A stretch of DNA of 64,000 nt from Guadua angustifolia. Lineage: Eukaryota; Streptophyta; Magnoliopsida; Poales; Poaceae. Where the stretch lies: positions 20,994,924-21,058,923 of the forward strand of contig CM070502.1 in assembly GCA_036346375.1 (NCBI GenBank). Reading direction: 5' to 3'. Made by a program: the position numbers and the translations under genes. The notes below the pieces were generated by a model. That model ran no database searches and was not told the DNA's origin. It saw only the letters and a list, made by a program, of their open reading frames with translations. Below, in pieces: positions 57,944-64,000 of this stretch (positions are counted from its first letter, which is position 1; each line of letters begins with the position of its first letter).

Positions 57944-58437
57944 TTCTACTCCGCAAAATTCTTCATTCCCAAATTCCATCGCATTTCTTCAAATTGAGAC
58001 CGTGGAAACTTTCGTTAGTACATCGGCTAGTTGTTCCTCTGCACTGACATACTCTAACTTCAATTTCCCCTTTGTCAAAGCGATCTCTGATAAAGTGATA
58101 ACGCGCATCAATGTGTTTGCTTCTTTCGTGAAATACTGGATTCTTCACAAGAGCTATCGTAGATTTGTTACTAACCAACAATTTGGCTAGGACTAACTGC
58201 TGTTCTATGAGTTCGGAGATTAAACGACTCATCCATAAGTCCTGACAGGTTGCAGTTGAAGCAGCCATGAACTCTGCTTCACACTGAGGATAGTGCCACT
58301 GACTTATGCTTCTAGGTTGACTAGCTCACTAAATTTCCATTATAGAACAACGCTACTCCTGTTGTACTTTTCCGATCATCCTGGTCTCTAGTAAGATTGC
58401 TATTAGAGTAACCAATCAGACCTTCATGCGTAGAATT

Positions 58438-58592
58438 TTTCACTGAATATTCTATCCCAAAATCAAGTGTCCCCTTGATGTAGTGCAGAATCTGTTTTAC
58501 ATCATTGTAGTATTTTTCACTAAATATTCTATCCCAAAATCAAGTGTCCCCTTGATGTAGCACAGAATCTGTTTAACATCATTGAAATGACT
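58438..58592. repeat. 76-bp tandem duplication in element A
   Basis: CACTGAATATTCTATCCC and CCAAAATCAAGTGTCCCC, TTGATGTAG, AGAATCTGTTTTACATC repeat directly (about 58440-58515 and 58516-58590) with minor changes. Confidence 0.75.
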
Positions 58593-58735
58593 CTACCTTG
58601 GTGCTTCCATGAACCTGCTTACCACACCGACAGCAAACGTAATGTTTGGTCTCGTGTGTGTAAGATATCTTAAGGCTTCAACAATGCTCCTATGCTGAGT
58701 TTCATCAACTTGTGAACTTGTGTCATCCTTTGAAA

Positions 58736-58985
58736 GCTTCAGTTTGGCATAGTTGCAAATCCATGAGAAGCCGGATCTTGGGCGAGACCATTCCGCAATG
58801 GCTTGCACCTTTTTTGCCACACCCCTACAAGAGATGATATGGCCTAGGTACTGCCGCAAACGCACATTTGGCGCGTTTGAGAGAAAAAGGTTGTGGAGGC
58901 GAAGTCGGTCCATGACTTGACGAAGGTCCGCAGATGGTCGCCATGGATGTCTAGATCAAAATGTCATCGAAAAAGACGAGGACAA
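58736..58985 (-). pseudogene. Gypsy reverse transcriptase fragment inside Copia element A
   Basis: The minus strand gives KFVLVFFDDILI, then in other frames MDRLRLHNLFLSNA, LGHIISCRGVAKKVQ and AIAEWSRPRS. These are the FFDD active-site and LGHxIS...KVxAI.xWP blocks of Ty3/Gypsy RT, absent from Copia. Copia sequence (GNCNSCKILMEPR) runs into it on one side and resumes (KLSKDDTSSQ) on the other. Roughly ten Copia bases are lost at the right joint. No LTR or other Gypsy part is present. Confidence 0.7.
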
Positions 58986-60309
58986 ACTTACGAAGCGCGG
59001 TTCCATGAGAATCTTGCAACTATTGCAATTACCCATCCCATTTTGTTCCAAAATCTTCTTTGCATAAGCCGTGTTATTGAGTTGGATTCCTCTGTCTCCT
59101 TGTAAGACTTCAATTCCAAGATAATAGCTGAGTTCCCCAATACCACTCATTTCAAACTCCCTTTCATCTGAACTTTAAATTTATGTAAGAGCTCTGGATT
59201 TGATCCTGTGATAATCAAATCATCTACATATACTCCTACTATCAATATACCATACCTTTTGTACACGGCATGTCCTTGAGGGCATCTTTCAAACTTCAAT
59301 GATAGTAGGCTGGCATCTAGTTTTGTGTTCTGGGCCCTTGATGCTTGATGAAGCCCGCCTATCCTCCATACCGGGTCATCACGCCCTACCCATCTCCTCC
59401 TCGTTGTCGCTATAATGCTTTGTGGAGCTTGTACACCTTTTGTTCTTGACCTTGAACGTTGAACCCGTGGTCCAGATAATGCTTTGTGGAGCTTGCGTCT
59501 TGACCTTGAACGTTGAAACATATACATCCTCTTCAAGCTCTCCATTCACCGATTATATGCATGCAATTTCCATAAGACCGATGATACTTACCAGAAGTTA
59601 AGTACAAAAAAGTAGGAAATTGCATATTTTGAATAATAAACTTAAGATGTTCATCTCCAAGCTTAGCCTACTCTACATTATCATTATGATTTCGTGGGCA
59701 CTTCCAACCGTTTCTTGCCACTTGCTAGTTCAAAGTCTAAAAGCCGATCAATAAGACAGATCTAGATCCTAGTGGAGATGGTTCAATTGCTAACAAAGAT
59801 AGAGGGTAGCCTTCCCTTCTATTGTAGAAAGAGTTCTCAGCCATCTCATTGCAATGCTAGTTGCCAACTAGCCGTTTGACATCCATATGGTGTACAACCT
59901 ATTTCTCCTGTGATGCTAAGGCTAAGATGAGCCGAATTGATTCTAATGTAGCCAATGGCGCAAACACCTCATCAAAATCTATGCCTTGTTTCTAGACATA
60001 TCCTTTAGCCACCAACCCTTGCTTTGTGTTTCACTATATCGCCCTCTACATCTTTCTTGAGTTTGAACAACCATTTTAGCCCAATTGGTTGAACTCCTTT
60101 GGGTTGATCCAACGAACCCCAAGTATTGTTCTTCTTGATGGACTCCAGTTCTATTTCCATTGCTTGCCTCCAATTTTCTAGTGGCATGACTCTTGCTGCT
60201 GCCATCACAGTCCTATTGCACCTTTCTGAAAGTTGAGCTAAATCAGACGATATTCGATTGATAATCAAAGGGCTTACATATATAGGCACAAACCTTCCAT
60301 ATCTCAACC

Positions 60310-62950
60310 ACCGGTTTATAGAAATAAGAATCCGGGAGAATAGGAAGGAGGCCCATGATTGATGTGAACCAAATATAGTCTAACAGTGAACCAAATATAG
60401 TCTAACAACCAAATATGGTCTAACATCCCCCGCAGTCGAAACGGTAGCAAGATGAACATTGAGACTGGACGAACATCAGGAGGAAGGTAGCCGGTCATGC
60501 CATGCAGCCGAGACCGAGGTGCCGACGTCATGCATGCAGGAGCCGAGGCGCCAGAGGCCAATGACCAAAGACTGTCTAACACGCCCGCAGCCTAAGCGCT
60601 GGCAGGTAGACGCTCAGTGGATCGTAACTCGTGAAGATGCAGTAGGTAGCCCCTTGGTGAAGATGTCGGTGTAATGCGAAGAGGTCGGAACATGGAGCAC
60701 ACGAACATCACCAGCAGCAACACGCTCCCGTACAAAGTGGAGATCAATTTCGACATGCTTAGTGCACTGATGCTGCACCGGGTTTATCGATAGATAGACC
60801 GCACTGATGTTATCACAATATATCAAGGTGGCACGGCAAAGAGGAGTGCAAAGCTCCTGGAGTAACTGGTGCAGCCAACATACTTTGGCAACAGCATTTA
60901 CAATAGCCTAGTATTCGGCCTTGACGCTGGAGCAGACACTGGGTTCTGGCACTTGGAGGACTAGGAGACAAGATTGTCACCAAGGAACACGGCATAGCCC
61001 GATGTGGACTTGCATGTGTTGGGGCAACCGGCCCAGTCAGGATCGAATAAACAATGAGATCTGTTGGTGCAGAAGGATGAAGAACAAGACCGTGGTCAAT
61101 GGTGCTATGGAGATACCGAAGAATACGCTTTACTGCCATGAGATGAGGTTCCCGAGGATCATGCATATGAAGACAAACCTGCTAGACAGCATAGGAAATA
61201 TCTGGGCAGGTGAAGGTGAGGTACTGAAGGGCACCGACAAGATTGTGGTATTGTGTTGGGTCACTGACAGGAGGACCAGCATCAGAGGAAACCTTGGGAT
61301 GAGTATCGACAGGCGTGCTGCAGGGTTTGCAATCCGTTATACCGACACGTTCCAGAATGTCCAACGTGTACTGGTGCTGAGACAAGAACAGACTGCCGCC
61401 ACGACGCTAAACTGAGATCACTAGAAAATGATGAAGTGCGCCCATATCCTTCAAGAGAACTCCCGCTGTAGAGCATCAATTGTGCGGCGAAGAACAACAA
61501 CTGAAGATGCAGTCAGAACAATGTCATCCATGTATAAGAGCAAATAAATAGTGTCTGTGCCCCATTGATAAATGAAGAATGAAGTGTCGGACTTAGCCTC
61601 AATAAATCCAAGAGTCAAAAGATGGGAGGCGAAATGATTGTACCATGCACGGGGCACTTGTTTGAGGCCATAAAGTGACTTGTTCAGATGACACACGAAA
61701 TCGGTGTGGGAGGAATCCACGAAGCCAGTAGGCTAGGAGCAATATACTGTCTCAGTTAGTGTGCCATGAAGACAAGCGTTCTTGACATCCAGCTGATGAA
61801 TCAGCCATTGTCGTGTGAGCCAGGGATAGAATAGTGTGGACTATGGTAGGCTTGATGACCGGACTGATGGTCTCGTCATAATCAATACCCGGACGCTACC
61901 ACGAAGAACCCAACATGCTTTATATCTGTCGAGAGTGCCATCAGCCTTGAATTTGTGTCGAAAAATCCATTTGCCAATGACCACGTTTGCCCTGGAGGGG
62001 CGAGGGACAAGGTCCTAGGTGGCGTTGTCTTGGAGAGCAGCAAACTCTTCCTCCATAGCACTTCGCCAATTGGGATCAACAAGCTCGAACCGGTATGTCT
62101 TCGGGATCAGTGAGAGGATGTAGCCTGCAGGTTGAGGCGGTGCACAGGCTGCCAAAAGCCTTGTTTGTCGCGAGTCACCATGCCGTGGCTGTTGGTGACT
62201 AAAGCGATCGACATAGCACAGGAGGTGCAGCCATGGCCGTCGCGTGGCGCAGCGCGAGTATGGGCAAGGCCGCATGTGGTGCGGGGGAACAAGCCAAGTC
62301 GGTTGCGCGTGGAGCTGGTTCGGTCGATGTTGAAGGTGCTGCTGAAGAAGTTGCGCGTGATGCAACCTGGCTTGCAGCGTGAGGAGGGGCGCAAGTGCTG
62401 GGGAGGTGCACACGGCCATTGTAGTTGCGGCACTAGAGGAGGTGCACAGCAGGGCCAGTGGGGCCACATCACCAGGAGCGGCACCGGATGGCACAGGAAC
62501 CAAAGCCAAAGGAGCACCTGCACAGGAGATTAAGTGGGATAGCCCAATGGGAGCCGGCATGGTTCCAAACTCCGACAAAAAATCAAAGTTAGTAGTGGAG
62601 GGTGAATTCGACTCAGCGAAGGGAAACAATGTCTCATCAAACGTGACATGACGGGAAATAATGATCCCGTTTGTCGACAGATCAAGACACCGATAACCTT
62701 TGTGATTAGAAGAGTAGCCAAGGAAGACACATAACACAGAGCGAGGTGCGAGTTTGTGGGGGGCTGTGGCAGACAAGTTGGGATAACACTTGTAGCCGAA
62801 AACGCGGAGGTGGTCATAGGAGGGATGTACACCATATAAGGCGAAGAACAGGGTGGAAGAATCAAGTGTCTTGGTTGGAAGCCGGTTGAGGAGGAGGGTG
62901 GCGGTGTGGAGAGCCTCAACCCAAAAAGAGGGAGGGAGCGATGCCTGAAA
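60310..62950 (-). pseudogene. Copia element B polyprotein, truncated at both ends
   Basis: In minus-strand order: integrase end (62919-62700) with VCVFLGYSSNHKGYR; a Pro/Ala-rich linker; RT beginning with KTYRFELVDPNWRSA and MEEEFAAL (62090-62015); LNKSLYGLKQVPRAW and the catalytic YMDDIVLTASS (61720-61451); YTLDILERVGITDCK and CPDISYAV (61385-61182); RILRYLHSTIDHGL (61130-61080); RNase H YCDNISAVYLSINPV and HVEIDLHFVRERV (60826-60614). Frame breaks occur throughout. A polypurine tract (GCGGGGGA) at 60426-60434 and a 3' LTR start TGTTAGACC with three copies of ACCAAATATAGTCTAAC (60365-60425) follow. The LTR is cut at 60310 where element A begins. Integrase core and gag are missing. Confidence 0.8.
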
Positions 62951-63494
62951 TAAGAGAGTGTATAATATTGTTAATAAGATCGACGAGGGTCAAGGCCCTT
63001 GACCGGCCCAAGACACGGTCAATCTGGACCCCGAAGCTCTGGAGGCCCCTCTCTCGACTGGCGCAGGTGAGGCGCCGACCTAGAGCGCGCTAGACCTGAG
63101 CACGCCCCGCCGACCTCGAGCTCAAGGGCCCTTGTTTGAAGCCACGATCCGCCCTTGGATTTGGATCAAGCATTTGACCGACTGTTGCTCAAGGCACGGG
63201 TTGTGGGGAGTGGATGCGCACAACAAGTTCTAAGAAGCATGCCGCCCTCAACGCACGAAGGCTACTTCCCGAATCTAGCCCGCCATTATGCATCGAGGAG
63301 GTATAAAACCAAGGAACACAGGTCCCTTAGGAGACACGAAGACAACACACAACGCGCTCTAGCTCGAGCTTAGACTTAGCCATTGTTGAACTTGAGCCAG
63401 TAAAACACCCTTGTACTCGTAATTAGCTAAAAGAATCGCATAAGGCATCGAGTAGAGTCATTACCTCCACAGGGCTCGAACCAATATAAATCTC
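62951..63494 (+). mobile_element. Gypsy LTR fragment with TATA box
   Basis: The composition is GC-rich. AGGTATAAAACC (63299-63310) is followed by GGAACACAGGTCCC and, later, a CTTGTACTCGTAATTAGC region and CTCGAACCAATATAAA, the usual U3-R-U5 style of grass Gypsy LTRs. Its end is cut by the LTR that begins at 63495. Confidence 0.5.
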
Positions 63495-64000
63495 TGTCGG
63501 TGTTTCGAGAACCGGCAAGTAAATTTGTAGGTCTAGAGGGGCCACGCGCTCCCGCTCCTTGAATGGTTAGACCGAAAGAAAGGAGGTCCAAGATTTATAC
63601 TGGTTCGGGGCGTAACGCCCCTATTAGCCGTGGGGTGGTCGGATGTTATTGATTCTGGTGTATCCGTCGTGTTACAAGCGAGGGCTGAGCTCGGGCTCAG
63701 AGCACCTTGTGTATGTAGTCCGGGAGGGCTATGTTCGGCTGCCTACCTCGTCGCGGTCGTCCCCGCTCCGAAGGGCCATGCCTCCCCTTATATAGCCTGG
63801 GGAGGCCGGTTACAAGGAGGTTACACGGGAGTGCGAAAAGGAAAAAATGGATGGAGCTCCCTACGCCTAGGAGTCTGGTCTTTTGCCTCGGTGTCTGGTT
63901 GCTAGACTTGACCTGTGACGGGTAGGTGCACGTCCTGTGTTGGGTCGGTGGAGGCGCAAGGCGACGGCTCGGTCCGTTCCTCCGGGAAACGGCGTACCTG
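63495..64000 (-). mobile_element. Gypsy LTR, minus orientation, continues past window
   Basis: It starts TGTCGGTGTTTCGAGAACCG on the plus strand, the mirror of the LTR end at 32787. On the minus strand CCAGGCTATATAAGGGG (63785-63801) is the core promoter. The matching far end is beyond the window. The open frames at 63630-63925 are compositional. Confidence 0.6.

Larger units (their letters stand above)
57944..60309 (-). pseudogene. Copia element A polyprotein (RT-RNase H part), decayed
   Basis: In minus-strand order: RT start with MPLENWRQAMEIELE and SIKKNNTWGSLDQP (60307-59979); KLDASLLSLKF and the catalytic motif YVDDLIITGSNPELL (59545-59147); GELSYYLGIEVLQGD (59150-58956); KLSKDDTSSQVDETQ and ALRYLTHTRPNITFA (58740-58593); RNase H with MAASTATCQDLWMSR and HIDARYHFIRD (58268-57963). 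Stops and shifts separate the parts. A piece of Gypsy reverse transcriptase interrupts the Copia frame at about 58736-58985. A local duplication (59405-59535) replaces the YGLKQAPRAW region. Gag, protease and integrase are missing. Confidence 0.8.

Noticed and set aside
62132..62651. Plus-strand frames of 90-133 codons over Copia element B
   Set aside because: Antisense shadows of the Pro/Ala-rich linker between integrase and reverse transcriptase.

Overview
The window is nuclear DNA from a grass (Poaceae). The evidence is a low gene density, introns with plant GT-AG borders, and dense grass-type repeats: Stowaway and Tourist MITEs, CACTA elements, Helitrons with CTAG ends, and long Copia and Gypsy LTRs. 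There is no prokaryotic or organellar signature. I recognise three apparently intact host genes. These are the 3' part of a cytosolic 40S ribosomal protein S11 gene (1904-2563, +), a complete 14-exon PDS5-like cohesin cofactor gene with a Tudor domain (36798-43966, +, 805 aa), and a single-exon BTB/T1-domain gene (54914-56254, +, 446 aa). A temperature-induced lipocalin pseudogene lies at 7542-8057.

Left part (1-12 kb). A Helitron ends at 1677 and runs off the left edge. It carries fragments of a fructokinase exon and of a peptide-chain-release-factor gene, and it seems to sit inside an intron of RPS11. Downstream are a degenerate tandem-repeat tract, a 12-oxophytodienoate reductase fragment next to a second Helitron-like end, a long foldback element, the lipocalin pseudogene, several MITEs with readable target duplications, and a SINE.

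Middle part (12-36 kb). This is almost entirely nested transposons. Two related Copia LTRs face each other in inverted orientation around a decayed gag. The right one is 3.1 kb long and holds about twenty small hairpins with changing stems and a near-constant ACACA loop. Next come a Gypsy LTR, a 99-bp palindrome with a minisatellite, a decayed CACTA transposon on the minus strand whose TNP2 domains are still readable, and a degenerate array of about 13 copies of a 170-185 bp unit. A MITE and a 286-bp Helitron inserted precisely into that array. Further Gypsy LTR, Stowaway and TIR elements follow.

Right part (36-64 kb). The PDS5-like gene has a Tourist-like MITE and a SINE-like insertion in its introns. 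It is followed by a complete gag-only Copia-type element with a CAAAT target duplication (45679-52800), by the BTB gene, and then by two truncated Copia elements on the minus strand (one carries a piece of Gypsy reverse transcriptase) and two Gypsy LTRs. Apart from PDS5 (chromatin and cohesion), RPS11 (translation) and the BTB protein (probable ubiquitin-ligase adaptor), which share no obvious pathway, the window is a transposon landscape. The observations most worth a second look are the covarying hairpin array, the gene-capturing Helitron, and the Copia/Gypsy chimera.
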